A stretch of DNA of 23,690 nucleotides, taken from positions 1-23,690 of the forward strand of contig CALFYQ010000289.1 in the NCBI GenBank assembly GCA_937952085.1, read 5' to 3'. The DNA is from an uncultured Paracoccaceae bacterium (GTDB taxonomy: Bacteria; Pseudomonadota; Alphaproteobacteria; Rhodobacterales; Rhodobacteraceae). This document shows positions 23,473 through 23,690 of this stretch, in pieces (positions within the stretch are counted from its first letter, which is position 1; each line of letters starts with the position of its first letter). Position numbers and translations under genes: made by a program. The notes under the pieces are model-generated. The model was not told the origin of the DNA. It ran no database searches and saw nothing but the letters and a program-made list of their open reading frames with translations.

Positions 23473-23690
23473 GCCGCCTCGCCCGCCTTCATGACGCCGC
23501 CTTCGGCCGGCTCGAACGCGCGACGCAAGGCTGGCTCCCCGGCCTCGCCGCGCGGCTCGTCTTCGCCGCGGTGCTCTTTCGCTATTTCTGGCAGGCCGCG
23601 CTCACCAAGATCTGCCCTGGCCCCTTCGGCTTCCTGGACCTGACCGACGGCGCCTATGGGCAGATCGTGCCCGTCAGGATGGAGGCGGTC
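23469..23690 (+). CDS. bufD: DoxX-family membrane protein (BufD), 3' truncated by window
   Basis: The gene begins at an ATG overlapping the bufC stop and runs off the right edge; 74 residues are visible. They start MSRLARLHDAAFGRLERATQ, followed by the membrane helix WLPGLAARLVFAAVLFRYFW, and then the start of the periplasmic loop KICPGPFGFLDLTDGAYGQ. This amphipathic start and the first helix match DoxX-like proteins, which stand fourth in bufferin and related MNIO operons and may feed electrons or oxygen chemistry at the inner membrane (the role is unproven). Only part is seen, so the family is assigned on context plus this fragment. Confidence 0.8.
   Translation, partial: MSRLARLHDAAFGRLERATQGWLPGLAARLVFAAVLFRYFWQAALTKICPGPFGFLDLTDGAYGQIVPVRMEAV

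Overview
This is a very GC-rich, densely packed chromosomal segment from an alphaproteobacterium, most likely Rhodobacterales-like. The basis for that is the codon usage, the VPLPA-CTERM surface protein, an FnrL-type box, the pilin-like protein with a VTSADWVVLTA-type helix, and the general gene repertoire. The taxonomic call is an inference from memory of these families; no rRNA, tRNA, insertion sequence, integrase or CRISPR array is visible.

Layout. Positions 1-2073 (+): the end of an ABC permease of the nucleoside/branched-chain type, a CodA-like cytosine deaminase whose start overlaps it, and a small histidine-rich protein resembling the N-terminal half of nitrile hydratase beta. Positions 2103-3707 (-): a CHASE4-type sensor histidine kinase without a visible response regulator. 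Positions 3846-7037 (+): xanthine dehydrogenase small subunit (xdhA) without its large subunit, a crotonase-fold enzyme, and a three-histidine-box fatty acid desaturase. Positions 7117-9830: an outer-membrane beta-barrel protein (-) divergent from an EamA/DMT transporter (+), sharing an upstream region with a perfect FNR-type box and a 22-bp palindrome; then a PaaI-type thioesterase coupled to a small membrane protein (-). Positions 9929-10729 (+): an XRE/MmyB-type regulator. Positions 10801-11348: a degraded gene and apparently empty DNA of different texture. Positions 11349-13292 (+): acetyl-CoA synthetase. Positions 13327-19928 (-): a secreted peptidoglycan-binding-domain protein, a VPLPA-CTERM protein, two alpha/beta hydrolases, a TraB/GumN protein, and a MalY/PatB aminotransferase. 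Positions 20092-21431 (+): a pilin-like protein coupled to a DUF4202 protein, and a YciI-like protein.

The most notable system is at the right edge (21581-23690, +): a tight four-gene bufferin-type RiPP operon. It encodes a secreted DUF2282 precursor peptide with four cysteines (BufA), a DUF692/MNIO multinuclear iron oxidase (BufB), a DUF2063 partner protein (BufC), and the start of a DoxX-family membrane protein (BufD), the last cut by the window edge. In characterised relatives such operons make a cysteine-modified, copper-buffering peptide exported to the periplasm; applying that role here is by family resemblance.

Other points worth a look are the free-standing His-rich nitrile-hydratase-beta half, the orphan xdhA, the Cys-for-Asp change next to the metal ligand of the cytosine deaminase, and the FNR box. 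All functional calls were made by reading the translated sequence without database searches.
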